Shown in pieces: positions 28,021 through 37,918 of a stretch of 64,000 nt of DNA. How positions within the stretch are numbered: the stretch's first letter is position 1; the number at the start of each line of letters is the position of its first letter. The notes under the pieces are model-generated. The model searched no databases. It saw only the letters and a program-made list of their open reading frames with translations, and had not been told where the DNA came from. The position numbers and the translations under genes were made by a program. Origin of the DNA: Shimwellia pseudoproteus (GTDB lineage Bacteria; Pseudomonadota; Gammaproteobacteria; Enterobacterales; Enterobacteriaceae); NCBI RefSeq assembly GCF_016415625.1, contig NZ_WBXP01000010.1, positions 39,851 through 103,850 on the forward strand, written 5' to 3'.

Positions 28021-29623
28021 GGTGGTTCTCACTCTCCGGTAACGGGAAAAAAGGGCGAATAAGCGTGAAACGGATCCGGCATCCGGGGGGAATTTGCCCG
28101 GCCAGATCCCGGTGATGGGGCGCCACCGCAGCAATGACCGGGTAGCCGCCGGTAAGCGGGTGATCGCGCAGGAACAGCACTGGCTGGCCGCTGGCGGGCA
28201 CCTGAATCGCCCCCATGCAGGTCCCCTCGCTGGGCAATTCCTGATGCTGGCAGCGGGCCAGAGGCTGCTCGCCGTTTAGCCGCAGACCAATGCGGTTTGA
28301 CTGTTCCGTCACCGGCCAGAGCTGGCTGGTGAGCAGGTGAAGGGCCTGGTCAGTGAACCAGTCGGTGCGTGGCCCGGCCACAATATCCAGGCTGACAATA
28401 TCCGTGGGCCCGGGCAGCGTCGCCGCAGGCGCCAGAAAGACCGCCACGGACTGGCAGCCCAGCGCCGGGTCAATATACAGCGCCTCTCCGGCGGCGAGCG
28501 GCTGTGGCCCTACCCCGGCAAGAATGTCCCGGGACGCACTCCCCAGCACCGGTTCAGGCTGGCGTACCCCGCGCAGCGCCAGGTAACTGCACACCCCCTG
28601 CTGTGCCGGGCCAATATGCAACTCATCCCCGGCCTGCAGCGCAAATGCCTGCTCCATGGCCAGCGGGAAACGCCCCTCCGCCGCCACCAGGGTCAGGGGA
28701 CAGGGTGCCCCGGTAACCGCCAGCACCACATCTTGCCGGGCCCTGGCCCGAAAACCACCCGCGGTTATCTCCAGCGCCGCCACGTCAGGGTTCCCCACCA
28801 GCATATTGGCCCGCCGCCAGGCAGCATTATCCCGGGCACCGGAAATGCCTACCCCCATGGCACCCCGGCCCGGACGTCCGCCGTCCTGCCAACTGGTCAG
28901 CAGCCCGGGGGTCATAATGGTCAGCGCGGGTTCCCCGTCAGCCGCCGTGTCTGGTGGTTCTGCCCGGGCAGCAGGCCCGGGCAGTGAAATCGTATTTTTG
29001 CGGTCAGCCGCCACAAAACGCACCCCGTCCCCGGGCTGTAGCCGCGCGGGCTGCGGGCGCGCCATGTCCCACATCGCCTCGCCAGTATGGCCAATCAGTT
29101 GCCAGCCTCCGGGGCTGGCCTGGGGATAGATCCCACAAAACTCACCGGCCAGCGCCAGTGATCCTGCCGGTATCCGGGTGCGCGGAGTGGCGCGACGGGG
29201 GATCGTCCACTGCCAGTCAGGGCTGGCCAGATAGGCAAAACCCGGCGCAAAACCGGTAAATGCCACTTTCCAGCACACCGACTGGTGGTGCGTTATCAGT
29301 TGGGTAACCGTCAGGCCGAGACGTTCCGCCAGCGCGGGCAGATCGTCACCGTCGTAACACACCGGCAGCGTGATACTGGCACGCTGGCGCTGGCCATCCC
29401 CACCGGGGGGCAGTTGGCGGATGCGATAACACAGGGTCGCCGCATCGGTTAGCCCGGGGGTGAAGCGCACCAGCAAGGTCCTGGCCGCCGGGATCAGTTC
29501 TTCAATGCCCACCAGCAGGCCCTGGTGCCTGGCGGCAGTGACGGCGTCATAAAGCGCGAGGGTGTCATCCAGTGACCCGGGCTCAATCAGGAAACTGTCG
29601 AGGTTGACGGGCAGAAAGTGCAT
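28013..29623 (-). CDS. PxpB-PxpC fusion, 5-oxoprolinase / biotin-dependent carboxyltransferase subunits
   Basis: The 536-residue protein joins a PxpB (KipI, AHS1) domain at about 1-210 with a PxpC (KipA, AHS2) domain at about 230-530. PxpB signatures are [29 protein letters not shown] and [11 protein letters not shown]; PxpC begins [20 protein letters not shown] and includes ALEITAGG. In E. coli these are separate proteins that, with PxpA, hydrolyse 5-oxoproline with ATP. The ATG at 29623 follows GGGAGG and comes one base after the previous stop; the in-frame ATG at 29644 is less likely. Both domains also make up the carboxyltransferase of urea carboxylase. Confidence 0.9.
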   Translation of the reverse strand: MHFLPVNLDSFLIEPGSLDDTLALYDAVTAARHQGLLVGIEELIPAARTLLVRFTPGLTDAATLCYRIRQLPPGGDGQRQRASITLPVCYDGDDLPALAERLGLTVTQLITHHQSVCWKVAFTGFAPGFAYLASPDWQWTIPRRATPRTRIPAGSLALAGEFCGIYPQASPGGWQLIGHTGEAMWDMARPQPARLQPGDGVRFVAADRKNTISLPGPAARAEPPDTAADGEPALTIMTPGLLTSWQDGGRPGRGAMGVGISGARDNAAWRRANMLVGNPDVAALEITAGGFRARARQDVVLAVTGAPCPLTLVAAEGRFPLAMEQAFALQAGDELHIGPAQQGVCSYLALRGVRQPEPVLGSASRDILAGVGPQPLAAGEALYIDPALGCQSVAVFLAPAATLPGPTDIVSLDIVAGPRTDWFTDQALHLLTSQLWPVTEQSNRIGLRLNGEQPLARCQHQELPSEGTCMGAIQVPASGQPVLFLRDHPLTGGYPVIAAVAPHHRDLAGQIPPGCRIRFTLIRPFFPLPESENHHE

Positions 29624-29624
29624 A

Positions 29625-30431
29625 TCAGCCTCCCAGCCAGGCATTATCCGGGATATCGGTAATCAACATATGCCCGGGGGCATGGCTGACGGCAAACGGC
29701 ACCCGGGAGCGCATCACCGCCGCCTGGGGGGTGACACCACAGGCCCAGAACACCGGGACTTCGCCGGGTTCAATACGTACCGGGTCGCCAAAATCCGGCC
29801 GCGAAATATCCGCGATCCCCAGCAGGGCCGGATCACCAATATGGACCGGCGCCCCGTGCACCGCAGGCAAACGCCCGGTAATCATCACCGCGTCGCTGAT
29901 CCGGTCAGCGGCTATCGGCCGCATCGATACCACCAGCTCACCGGACAGCCGCCCGGCAGGCCGGCACTGGCGGCTGGTTTTGTACATGGGTACGTTACTG
30001 CCGTCCGTAATATGGCGCACCTCAATGCCCGCCGCCATCAGCGGGGCTTCAAAGGTGAAGCTGCAACCAATCAGAAAGGTGACTAAATCAGGCTGTTGTT
30101 GCCACAGCCCACGGGCATCGGTGAGTTCATCCACCAGTTCCCCCTGCCGCCAGACGCGATAACGCGGGATATCGCAGCGAATATCCGCCCCTTCGGCCAG
30201 CACGGTTTGATAGCCACCGGCCTCAATCACATCCAGCACCGGGCAACTCTGCGGATTACGCTGGGCATACAGCAGAAAATCAAACGCCCAGTCTGCCGGC
30301 AGGCTTATCATATTGGCCTGCGTCATCCCGGGGGCGATACCGGCGGTGGGGCCATCAAAACCGGCGCGGATTTTTGCCCTCGCCTGGCGCGCCGCATCAA
30401 TGGCGGCCGGTGTTGCGTGGTTCAGTCTCAT
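29625..30431 (-). CDS. D-glutamate cyclase family protein (DUF1445, YcsI-like hydro-lyase)
   Basis: The 268-residue soluble protein matches the DUF1445/YcsI family: [19 protein letters not shown] near the start, [13 protein letters not shown] with a conserved Cys, and [13 protein letters not shown] at the end. The mammalian relative converts D-glutamate to 5-oxo-D-proline, which fits an operon for 5-oxoproline. Bacillus ycsI sits in a similar cluster with kipI and kipA. It overlaps pxpA by four bases upstream and abuts pxpBC downstream. Whether it acts on oxoproline, or racemises or hydrates another compound, is not known. Confidence 0.85.
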   Translation of the reverse strand: MRLNHATPAAIDAARQARAKIRAGFDGPTAGIAPGMTQANMISLPADWAFDFLLYAQRNPQSCPVLDVIEAGGYQTVLAEGADIRCDIPRYRVWRQGELVDELTDARGLWQQQPDLVTFLIGCSFTFEAPLMAAGIEVRHITDGSNVPMYKTSRQCRPAGRLSGELVVSMRPIAADRISDAVMITGRLPAVHGAPVHIGDPALLGIADISRPDFGDPVRIEPGEVPVFWACGVTPQAAVMRSRVPFAVSHAPGHMLITDIPDNAWLGG

Positions 30432-31204
30432 TGCCCCTCCGTAAACGGGGCAATGGTAATGCCGTGCGCGGTTAACAGCTCGCGGGTCTGGCGCGCCATC
30501 TCAATGGCGGCCGGGCTGTCACCGTGGACGCAGATAGAGTCCGCCGTTATTGGGGTGAACGCCCCCTCAACGGAGATAACCCCCCCTTCGCGGATCATCT
30601 GCAACATACGCTGGGCCACCTGGTGAGGATCGTGCAGTACCGCCCCGGCCTGCCGCCGGGAAACCAGCGTGCCGTCACTGTGGTAGGCCCGGTCGGCAAA
30701 CGCCTCCGCCACGGTATTGAGCCCCTGCTCCGCCGCGAGGGACAAAATGCGCGACCCGGCCAGCCCCATCAGCGGTAACGCAGGATCAATCGCGCGGATC
30801 GCGGCGATCACCGCCAGCCCCTGGGCCTCATTATGGGCAATGGTGTTATACAGCGCCCCGTGGGGCTTAACATAGCTAACCCGGGTGCCTGCTGCCTTCG
30901 CCAGCCCCTGGAGGGCGCCAATCTGATAAATCACATCTGCCAGCAGCTCATCATGGGAGAGATCCATATTGCGCCGCCCAAAGCCGACCAGATCCGGGTA
31001 AGCGACATGGGCGCCGATAGCCACCCCCCGGGCCGCGGCGGCCTGCACCGTCGCCAGGATAACGTCCGGCGATCCGGCATGAAAACCGCAGGCAACATTG
31101 GCGCTGCTGACCAGGGCAAGAATGGCGTTATCATCCCCCAGGGTCCACTGGCCATAGCTTTCCCCTAAATCACTATTCAAATCAATGTGTGGTAGTTCAG
31201 ACAT
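30428..31204 (-). CDS. pxpA: 5-oxoprolinase subunit PxpA (LamB/YcsF family)
   Basis: The 258-residue protein belongs to the LamB/YcsF family. It carries [42 protein letters not shown] and [10 protein letters not shown], all with conserved acidic and His residues of a polysaccharide-deacetylase-like barrel. PxpA is the hydrolytic subunit of ATP-dependent 5-oxoprolinase with PxpBC. The ATG at 31204 comes one base after the transporter stop, with GGAG upstream; a TTG at 31213 is a less likely start. The stop overlaps the next gene by ATGA. Confidence 0.92.
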   Translation of the reverse strand: MSELPHIDLNSDLGESYGQWTLGDDNAILALVSSANVACGFHAGSPDVILATVQAAAARGVAIGAHVAYPDLVGFGRRNMDLSHDELLADVIYQIGALQGLAKAAGTRVSYVKPHGALYNTIAHNEAQGLAVIAAIRAIDPALPLMGLAGSRILSLAAEQGLNTVAEAFADRAYHSDGTLVSRRQAGAVLHDPHQVAQRMLQMIREGGVISVEGAFTPITADSICVHGDSPAAIEMARQTRELLTAHGITIAPFTEGQ

Positions 31205-31205
31205 G

Positions 31206-32447
31206 TTAAACAATCTCCAGGAAGCTAAAGATAGTGCCCACGGATAACGCCCCCATATACCAGGTGAGCAGGCAGACAGCCAGCCCGCTCCACAGCAGCC
31301 AGCGCGGATAGCGGTAGCCCGCCATCAGGTCCGGGCGTTTCCAGCCGACATAGACAAACAGGGTTAACCCCACCGGCAGTACCAGGCCATTAAAGCCCCC
31401 GGCGAATACCAGCAGGGCCGCCGGGGCAGTGCCCAGCAGCAGATAAACCGCCAGTGACAGGGTAATAAAAATCAGAGTGGCAATGTTGCGCTGCCGGTCC
31501 GTCAGGTGCTTTTTAAACACCGTGATAAAAGAAACCGAGGTGTAGGCCGCACCGATCACGCTGGTCAACGCTGCGGCCCAGAAGATAAAACCAAACAGCC
31601 GCACACCGATATCCCCAAGGGCATAATAAAAAGCCTGGGATGCCGGGTTGGCGGCCTGGCCGGACAGGTCGATGGTTACCCCGCTGGCCACCACGCCGAG
31701 AATGGCCAGGAACAGCACATAGCGCATGATCCCCACCACCAGAATGCCTTTATTGGCCGCGGAAGAGACCGCATCAATATGTTCCGGGCCGCTCAGCCCT
31801 TTATCCAGCAAGCGATGGGCCCCGGCATAACAGATATAACCGCCGACAGTCCCCCCAACAATGGTGGTGATGGTGGCGAAATTAATATGGTCCGGCAACA
31901 CCGTCTGGTAGAGCGCGTCACCCACCGGGGGCTGGGTAATAAACATCACTCCCACCACCAGCAAGATCATCAATAAACCCAGGATGATCATCAGCCGGTC
32001 AATTACGGTGCTGGCCCGGCGGGACGAAAAAATCCACATGGCGAACAGCGCGCTGATAAGCCCGCCTATCTTCGGGTTAAGGCCGAACATGGCATTCATC
32101 CCCAGACCGGCCCCGGCGATATTGCCGATATTAAAAATCAACCCGCCGAACAGCACCAGCACCGCCAGCAGATAACCACTGCCCGGCAGGGCGGCGTTCG
32201 CGACATCGGCCGCGCGCATCCGGGTCAGGGTGACCACCCGCCAGATATTTTGCTGGACCACAAAATCAATCACGATAGACGCCAGGATGCCGAAGGCAAA
32301 CGCCGCCCCCATGGTGGCGGTAAATACCGTGGTTTGGGTAATAAATCCGGGGCCAATGGCAGAGGTTGCCATCAGAAATATAGCCGCCACCAGCGATGAG
32401 CGACGGTGGCTGATAAACGCCTTTTTATTGGTATCCAGAGCAGACAT
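31206..32447 (-). CDS. NRAMP-related transporter lacking canonical metal ligands (YcsG-like)
   Basis: This 413-residue membrane protein with about 11 helices has the NRAMP fold pattern, for example [14 protein letters not shown] in helix 1. At the helix-1 metal site, DPGN is replaced by residues aligning as TATM, and in helix 6 the MPH motif is replaced by CYAGAH. Proteins with these losses are not expected to carry Mn or Fe. First place in an oxoproline operon suggests uptake of 5-oxoproline or a related compound, as with ycsG in Bacillus. The ATG at 32447 follows AAGGAG; an in-frame ATG at 32561 is unconserved. Confidence 0.85.
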   Translation of the reverse strand: MSALDTNKKAFISHRRSSLVAAIFLMATSAIGPGFITQTTVFTATMGAAFAFGILASIVIDFVVQQNIWRVVTLTRMRAADVANAALPGSGYLLAVLVLFGGLIFNIGNIAGAGLGMNAMFGLNPKIGGLISALFAMWIFSSRRASTVIDRLMIILGLLMILLVVGVMFITQPPVGDALYQTVLPDHINFATITTIVGGTVGGYICYAGAHRLLDKGLSGPEHIDAVSSAANKGILVVGIMRYVLFLAILGVVASGVTIDLSGQAANPASQAFYYALGDIGVRLFGFIFWAAALTSVIGAAYTSVSFITVFKKHLTDRQRNIATLIFITLSLAVYLLLGTAPAALLVFAGGFNGLVLPVGLTLFVYVGWKRPDLMAGYRYPRWLLWSGLAVCLLTWYMGALSVGTIFSFLEIV

Positions 32448-32790
32448 GCAGGCTCTCCTTCCGGGATAGTGGTTGTGAGCATAACAAGCAATATCCGGAC
32501 CATTGTTGAGTTGTGTTTGTGTTTTGTTAATCAATCTTATTTGGATTGTTGAACAATACACTAGATAGTGAAGAGAAATTAAACAATCCCCAGAGGTAGC
32601 CCGGCTAAAAAAATCAGAGCCAGATCACTGAATAACCGACGCAACACCACAACATGCACGTTGATAGTGCAGCGACTGCGGATCACTGCCCCGCAAGCGT
32701 GCAGCACAACGCGCGGCCGGGGTCACCCCTTGTGGGGCTGTAGCAAATATGTGAGTATTATCCGTTCCCAGCCGCACCGGTGGTGATGTA
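32448..32790. promoter_or_regulatory. Divergent control region of the oxoproline operon and its GntR regulator
   Basis: The 343 bp separate the two divergent starts. The inverted repeat ATTGTTGAACAAT (32545-32557) is the best operator candidate for the adjacent GntR/FCD regulator. Similar TTGTT and AACAA half-sites recur around 32500 and 32580. No gene is present. Confidence 0.5.
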
Positions 32791-33468
32791 ATGACAACTC
32801 AGGCGCCCCCCCAGACGCTTATTGACCGTACCGCAGAGAATATTCGGGCGAGAATTATTGCCGGCGATCTCACCCCAGGCACCCGCCTGTCCGAAGCCGC
32901 CCTCAGCGAACAATTGTCTATTTCCCGCAATACCCTGCGCGAAGTGTTCCGTTTACTGACCCAGGAAGGATTGCTGCACCATGAGCCAAACCGCGGGGTG
33001 AAAGTTGCCCTGCCCGATATGGCATCCATTATTGATATTTACCGGATCCGCCGTCTGCTGGAGTGTGAAGCGCTGCGCCAGGCCTATGCCATGCACCCGG
33101 CGATGGCCAGAATGGCTGCCGCCGTGGAGGCCGCCCGCCAGTGGCGGGAGCGTGGCGACTGGCGCCGTGTGGGCACCGAAAATATGGCGTTCCACAGCGC
33201 GCTGGTTGAGCTGGCCGACAGCGAGCGCATGAACCGCCTGTATCGCCACATCTCCGCCGAGTTACGGCTGGCCTTTGGCCACCTGAACGATAACCAGATG
33301 CTGCACGCGCCGTATATAGAAAAGAATGCCCATATCCTGAGCCTGTTGCAGGCGGGCAATAACAGCGAGGCCGCCAGCACCATGGCGTGCTATTTGCAGT
33401 TGTCCGAACGCACCGTGATTGCGGCCCTTGCCCGCCATCAGCAGCAGGCTTCCCCGGCAGCGCGTTAA
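32791..33468 (+). CDS. GntR-family regulator, FCD (FadR) subfamily
   Basis: The 225-residue protein has an N-terminal winged helix (RIIAGDLTPGTRLSEAALSE, then ISRNTLREVFRLL) and an all-helical FCD ligand domain from about residue 80. The FCD metal or ligand residues Asp, His and His are suggested by FHSALVELAD and EKNAHILSLL. It is divergent from the five-gene oxoproline operon and is its likely repressor, with 5-oxoproline or a breakdown product as possible effector. Its stop overlaps the glycosyltransferase stop, tail to tail. Confidence 0.88.
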   Translation: MTTQAPPQTLIDRTAENIRARIIAGDLTPGTRLSEAALSEQLSISRNTLREVFRLLTQEGLLHHEPNRGVKVALPDMASIIDIYRIRRLLECEALRQAYAMHPAMARMAAAVEAARQWRERGDWRRVGTENMAFHSALVELADSERMNRLYRHISAELRLAFGHLNDNQMLHAPYIEKNAHILSLLQAGNNSEAASTMACYLQLSERTVIAALARHQQQASPAAR

Positions 33469-34205
33469 CCCGCGCGCCGCATCGTGCGTTTGAACTGTTT
33501 AACACGCGCTTTTAAGGTATTCATCAGCGAAAACGCCGGTACCCAGGGAAGTGCGGTATGCCAGGGGCGCGGCGAGCCGTGGAAGCAGACAATTTTTGCC
33601 TCCCCCGGTAGCGAGCCGTCCGCTACGCCATCATGTAATTTAACACTGAACCCCGGCATGCCGGGGGTGGCAATATTCGCCTTATAACTGATGATATGAC
33701 CGGGGAAAATATCCTGCCAGCGATCGGCATCCGGATAGATCTGGCCGATAAATCCCTGATCGCCGTGGAATGGCGGTGCCTTGTTCTCAGCCATGATAGC
33801 CTCGGCATTCTCCGTGAAGGCGTGCCAGGCGCGGTATTTGTCTTTAGCGGGAATAAACATAATACCGGACGCCGCCGGGGCATTAGCCTGCCCCTGCCAG
33901 GCAAAATCCGTCAACATGGTCATCCGGCTCAGGCCGTTCAGCCCGCCGAGATCGCCGGTTATCACCGTATCAATATCAATGTAGAGCAGGTCCTGGGCGC
34001 CGATGACCGGATGCTGGGGGTTAAACAGCTCCAGTTTTGCCCACCATCCCGGCCAGTTATACAGCAGCGGTGCCGTTTCCACCCCCGGAATATCCCCTGC
34101 GTCCGTCAGGCATACTGAACGGGTAGCGCCAAACTGGCGGTGCAGCCACTGGGCGTGCCTGGGGGTGAAGTCTTTACCGCAGCGCAGCACGGAAACAATC
34201 AGCAT
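33465..34205 (-). CDS. Putative glycosyltransferase with DxD motif
   Basis: The 246-residue protein lacks a signal peptide. A nucleotide-sugar-type fold is suggested by LLYIDIDTVITGDL (Asp77 and Asp79 form a DxD metal site), followed by SGIMFIPAKD, FHGDQGFIGQIYPD and FHGSPRPW. These features recall family 8-like or capsule-type glycosyltransferases. The end is strongly basic (ARVKQFKRTMRRAG), as in proteins that touch the membrane. The ATG follows GGGAG. It is a single gene with no polysaccharide genes around it, so acceptor and donor are unknown. Confidence 0.65.
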   Translation of the reverse strand: MLIVSVLRCGKDFTPRHAQWLHRQFGATRSVCLTDAGDIPGVETAPLLYNWPGWWAKLELFNPQHPVIGAQDLLYIDIDTVITGDLGGLNGLSRMTMLTDFAWQGQANAPAASGIMFIPAKDKYRAWHAFTENAEAIMAENKAPPFHGDQGFIGQIYPDADRWQDIFPGHIISYKANIATPGMPGFSVKLHDGVADGSLPGEAKIVCFHGSPRPWHTALPWVPAFSLMNTLKARVKQFKRTMRRAG

Positions 34206-34364
34206 TATTAGGCTCCCTGCCCCTGGTCTGGCTCCAGCGGCATCAACAGGGGGAAACAGTCATTTTGGCGCACAGTTTACGTTAAATGCGCCAGCGAACC
34301 CTGCGCAGAATCAAGCCCATTACGCGTCGGTTAAACAAATTTTCCCCGTCGGCGATGTAAATGC

Positions 34365-34395
34365 TTGACCTTACCCTTGCTGGAAGGTTTACCCT
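34365..34395 (+). promoter_or_regulatory. copA promoter with CueR operator
   Basis: The -35 TTGACC (34365-34370) and -10 TACCCT (34390-34395) are 19 bp apart, the long spacing typical of MerR-activated promoters. Between them lies the CueR dyad, arms ACCTTAC and GGAAGGT (34368-34388), almost the same as in E. coli copA. CueR with Cu(I) would activate here. Confidence 0.9.
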
Positions 34396-34460
34396 CTATC
34401 ATTAGTGAATACATTCTCCCCGGAAGGAGGATGCCCAGCCCAATACAGAGGAAGCGAATC

Positions 34461-36986
34461 ATGTCTCAAGTTATTGATCTCAAGCTAGACGGACTCTCCT
34501 GCGGACACTGCGTAAAACGCGTCAAAGAGAGCCTTGAACAACGTGCGGATGTCGACAGCGCCGACGTAACAGTCACCAGCGCCCGGGTCACCGGCAGTGC
34601 CTCTGCCAGCGACCTGATTGACACCGTAAAACAGGCCGGCTATGACGCCGAACTCGCTGCGGGGTCAAGCCACCCAAAATCTGATCCGCTGGCAGAGTCA
34701 ACAACTCCGTCGGAAGTGCTGACAGCGGAGCCGCAACCCCTTCCGACAGCCGCAAGCGACAGCAGCACCGGCGATAACAGCCTGCAGTTGCTGATCAACG
34801 GGATGAGCTGTGCCAGCTGCGTGGGCCGGGTACAGACTGCATTGCAGAAGGTCCCCGGTGTCAGCCAGGCGCGGGTTAACCTGGCGGAACGCAGTGCCCT
34901 GGTGATGGGCACTGCAACCCCTCAAGCCCTGGTCGAGGCGGTGCAAGCCGCCGGATACGGGGCTGAGGCCATCGAAGATGAACAATTGCGCCGCCAGCGC
35001 CAGCAGGAAACCGCTCTCGCGGCGGTTAAGCGCTTCCGCTGGCAGGCGATCCTCGCCCTGGCCGTCGGTATCCCGGTGATGGTCTGGGGGATGATCGGTG
35101 ACAATATGATGCTCACCGACCATAACCGCAGCATATGGCTGGCCATCGGTATTGTTACCCTGGCAGTGATGATAATTGCCGGTGGGCATTTTTACCGCAG
35201 CGCCCTGAAAAGCCTGCGTAACGGTACCGCGACCATGGACACCCTGGTGGCGCTGGGTACCGCCGCCGCCTGGCTCTACTCCATCGTGGTAAACCTCTGG
35301 CCCCAGCACTTTCCCGCGGAGGCCCGCCACCTGTATTACGAAGCCAGCACCATGATTATTGGTCTGATCAACCTGGGCCATATGCTGGAGCAACGGGCGC
35401 GGGCGCGCTCCTCTAAGGCGCTGGAACGCTTGCTGGATCTGGCCCCGGCCACTGCCCGGCTGGTTACCGACGCCGGGGAAAAAACCATCCCCCTGGCAGA
35501 GGTTGAACCCGGCATGATCCTGCGCCTGACCACCGGTGATCGCGTGCCGGTGGACGGTAGCATTACTCAGGGTGAAGCGTGGTTTGATGAAGCAATGCTT
35601 ACCGGTGAGCCGGTACCACAGCAAAAAACCGCCGGGGATACAGTGCACGCCGGGACCGTGGTCCAGGACGGCAGCGTACAGTTTACGGCCCAGGCCGTGG
35701 GCCAGCACACCACCCTGTCGCGGATTATCCGCATGGTGCGTGAGGCCCAGAGCAGTAAACCCGAAATTGGCCAGATGGCGGATAAAATCGCCGCGGTATT
35801 TGTTCCTGTGGTGGTGGCTATCGCGCTGATCAGCGCCGGGATCTGGTATTTCTTCGGCCCGGCACCACAAATCGTCTACACCATGGTGATTGCCACCACG
35901 GTGCTGATTATCGCCTGCCCTTGCGCCCTTGGCCTGGCAACGCCCATGTCGATTATTTCCGGGGTCGGCCGGGCCGCAGAATTTGGCGTGCTGGTGCGGG
36001 ATGCCGATGCCCTCGAACGCGCCAGCAGCGTCGATACCGTGGTCTTCGATAAAACTGGCACCCTGACCGAAGGCAAACCTGCGGTGGTCGCCATTGACAC
36101 CGTCGGGGATATCGACAGCGCCGAGGCGCTGCGCCTTGCGGCCGCGCTGGAACAAGGCTCCAGCCACCCGCTGGCCAAAGCCATTGTCGATAACGCCGGG
36201 CAGACACAATTGCCCCAGGTGGAGGCATTCCGCACCCTGCGGGGCCTGGGGGTTAGCGGTGTGGCCCAGGGCCGCCCGTTGTTACTGGGCAACCTGGCAC
36301 TGATGCAGGAACAGCATATCGATACCGCTCCTCTGGATGCCCTGGTAGCGCGCTGGGCCAGTGAAGGGGCCACTCCGGTGCTACTGGCGGTAGACGGGAA
36401 ACTGGCGGCGCTGTTTGCCATCCGCGACAGCCTGCGTGAAGACAGCGTACCGGCCCTGCAACGCCTGCACCAGGCGGGTTACCGGCTGGCGATGCTGACC
36501 GGGGATAATACGGTCACCGCCCAGGCTATTGCCCGGGAAGCGGGTATCGATCAGGTGATTGCCGGTGTCCTGCCAGACGGTAAGGCCGAGGCAATTAAAG
36601 CATTGCAACAGCAGGGCCATAAGGTGGCGATGGTGGGTGACGGTATCAACGACGCCCCGGCACTGGCCCAGGCGGAAGTGGGGATTGCCATGGGGGGCGG
36701 CAGCGATGTTGCCATCGAAACCGCCGCCATGACCCTGATGCGCCACAGCCTGCACGGTGTTGCCGATGGGCTGGCTATTTCACGGGCCACGCTGCGCAAC
36801 ATGAAGCAGAATCTGGCCGGGGCCTTTGTGTATAACTCGCTGGGTATCCCGATTGCGGCAGGTATCCTGTGGCCCCTGACCGGCACCCTGCTCAACCCGG
36901 TGGTGGCCGGGGCGGCAATGGCGCTGTCGTCCATTACTGTGGTCAGTAACGCTAACCGGTTATTGCGCTTTAAACCAAAGGACTAA
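34461..36986 (+). CDS. copA: Cu(I)-exporting P-type ATPase CopA
   Basis: The 841-residue inner-membrane pump exports Cu(I) to the periplasm. Two N-terminal HMA domains carry GLSCGHC (11-17) and GMSCASC (114-120). The transport site is CPC at 486-488, with TGEP at 381, the phosphorylated Asp530 in DKTGT, and GDGIND at 726. The E. coli protein has 834 residues and aligns throughout. The ATG at 34461 is followed by [11 protein letters not shown]; the frame extends upstream to 34365 without homology. Expression is driven by CueR. A probable internal -1 frameshift site lies at codons 72-74. Confidence 0.97.
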   Translation: MSQVIDLKLDGLSCGHCVKRVKESLEQRADVDSADVTVTSARVTGSASASDLIDTVKQAGYDAELAAGSSHPKSDPLAESTTPSEVLTAEPQPLPTAASDSSTGDNSLQLLINGMSCASCVGRVQTALQKVPGVSQARVNLAERSALVMGTATPQALVEAVQAAGYGAEAIEDEQLRRQRQQETALAAVKRFRWQAILALAVGIPVMVWGMIGDNMMLTDHNRSIWLAIGIVTLAVMIIAGGHFYRSALKSLRNGTATMDTLVALGTAAAWLYSIVVNLWPQHFPAEARHLYYEASTMIIGLINLGHMLEQRARARSSKALERLLDLAPATARLVTDAGEKTIPLAEVEPGMILRLTTGDRVPVDGSITQGEAWFDEAMLTGEPVPQQKTAGDTVHAGTVVQDGSVQFTAQAVGQHTTLSRIIRMVREAQSSKPEIGQMADKIAAVFVPVVVAIALISAGIWYFFGPAPQIVYTMVIATTVLIIACPCALGLATPMSIISGVGRAAEFGVLVRDADALERASSVDTVVFDKTGTLTEGKPAVVAIDTVGDIDSAEALRLAAALEQGSSHPLAKAIVDNAGQTQLPQVEAFRTLRGLGVSGVAQGRPLLLGNLALMQEQHIDTAPLDALVARWASEGATPVLLAVDGKLAALFAIRDSLREDSVPALQRLHQAGYRLAMLTGDNTVTAQAIAREAGIDQVIAGVLPDGKAEAIKALQQQGHKVAMVGDGINDAPALAQAEVGIAMGGGSDVAIETAAMTLMRHSLHGVADGLAISRATLRNMKQNLAGAFVYNSLGIPIAAGILWPLTGTLLNPVVAGAAMALSSITVVSNANRLLRFKPKD
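34673..34684 (+). other. Probable programmed -1 frameshift site in copA (CopA(Z)-type product)
   Basis: After the first HMA domain the sequence C CCA AAA (34673-34679) can slip to CCC AAA. The -1 frame then reads ATC and stops at TGA (34682-34684). The product would be about 74 residues, a free copper-chaperone-like domain, as described for E. coli CopA(Z) at the same place. A downstream pseudoknot was not checked. Confidence 0.6.
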
Positions 36987-37003
36987 TCCCTCCCCGACGA
37001 AAA

Positions 37004-37027
37004 GGCGCACCTGGGGTGCGCTTTTTT
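37004..37027 (+). terminator. Terminator of copA
   Basis: The stem GCGCACC/GGTGCGC with a 3 nt loop is followed by six T residues, just after the copA stop. Confidence 0.92.
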
Positions 37028-37120
37028 GTTAATCCACACTTTTTTTGTTAGCTCACAAGGATTTGCAGCACCTTCGCGGACGCGCTAGCATGATGTTTTG
37101 CTCTCAGGGAACTGCGCGAA

Positions 37121-37918
37121 ATGGGCTTGCTCCGCACAATGACGATGTACCTGAACCACTTACTGGCCGGAGGCTACACCTGGCCGGCACTGGATATCTC
37201 GCTGCCCCATAAGCGTCATTTTCATCTGGTCGGCAGCATCCATATGGGTACCCGGGACATGGCCCCCCTTCCTGCCCGGCTGCGGGAAAAACTGCGCCAT
37301 TGCGATGCGCTGATTGTTGAGGCGGACATCACTCAGGGGGATTCCCCGTTTGGCCCCGAAGCCGCCCGGCCACCGCTGCATGAGCGGCTCAGTGACGATC
37401 AGTGGCAGCACCTTAGCCGCCTCACCGACGAGCTAGAGATACCGCTTTACACCATTGATACCCTGCCCGCCTGGCGGGTGGCCTTGATCCTGCAAATCTG
37501 GCAAGCCAGACAGCTTGGCCTGCACCCGGAGTACGGGATTGACCATCAGTTGATCACCGCCGCCCATGAGCTGGGGGTGCCGGTACAAGAGCTGGAAGGC
37601 GCCGACAGCCAGGTCACACTGCTGACGACCCTGGAGGATGACGGGATGGATCTGCTGGCCGATACCCTGACCCACTGGCATACCAATGCCAGACTGATGC
37701 AGCTCATGGTCAGCTGGTGGCTGGAGAGCCCGCCAAAAGAAAACCATGTCGCGCTGCCGAACACCTTCGGCGAAACGCTGTACGACGTGCTGATGCTGCA
37801 GCGTAATCAGGCATGGCGGCAGTACCTCACGGCCCTGCCCGCCGGGCGTTATATGGTGGCGGTCGGTGCACTGCATTTGTATGGCGAAGGCAATTTGCCG
37901 GGCCTGCTGGCGCGCTAA
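37121..37918 (+). CDS. ybaP: TraB/GumN-family protein YbaP
   Basis: The 265-residue protein matches E. coli YbaP (264 aa). It has the TraB-family metal motif HLVGSIHMGTRDMAPLP near residue 35, LIVEADI, and the C-terminal GRYMVAVGALHLYGEGNLPGLL with the second GxxH motif. The family is thought to be metal-dependent peptidases; the substrate is unknown. It stands alone between copA and the chiX sRNA. Its stop codon overlaps the T-run end of the chiX terminator on the other strand. Confidence 0.93.
   Translation: MGLLRTMTMYLNHLLAGGYTWPALDISLPHKRHFHLVGSIHMGTRDMAPLPARLREKLRHCDALIVEADITQGDSPFGPEAARPPLHERLSDDQWQHLSRLTDELEIPLYTIDTLPAWRVALILQIWQARQLGLHPEYGIDHQLITAAHELGVPVQELEGADSQVTLLTTLEDDGMDLLADTLTHWHTNARLMQLMVSWWLESPPKENHVALPNTFGETLYDVLMLQRNQAWRQYLTALPAGRYMVAVGALHLYGEGNLPGLLAR

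Noticed and set aside
31206..32447. Annotation as a Mn/Fe transporter
   Set aside because: The DPGN and MPH metal motifs are absent.
34698..36209. A 503-codon open frame antisense to copA
   Set aside because: It mirrors the strongly conserved copA sequence in a GC-rich genome, has no ribosome site and no recognisable domain.
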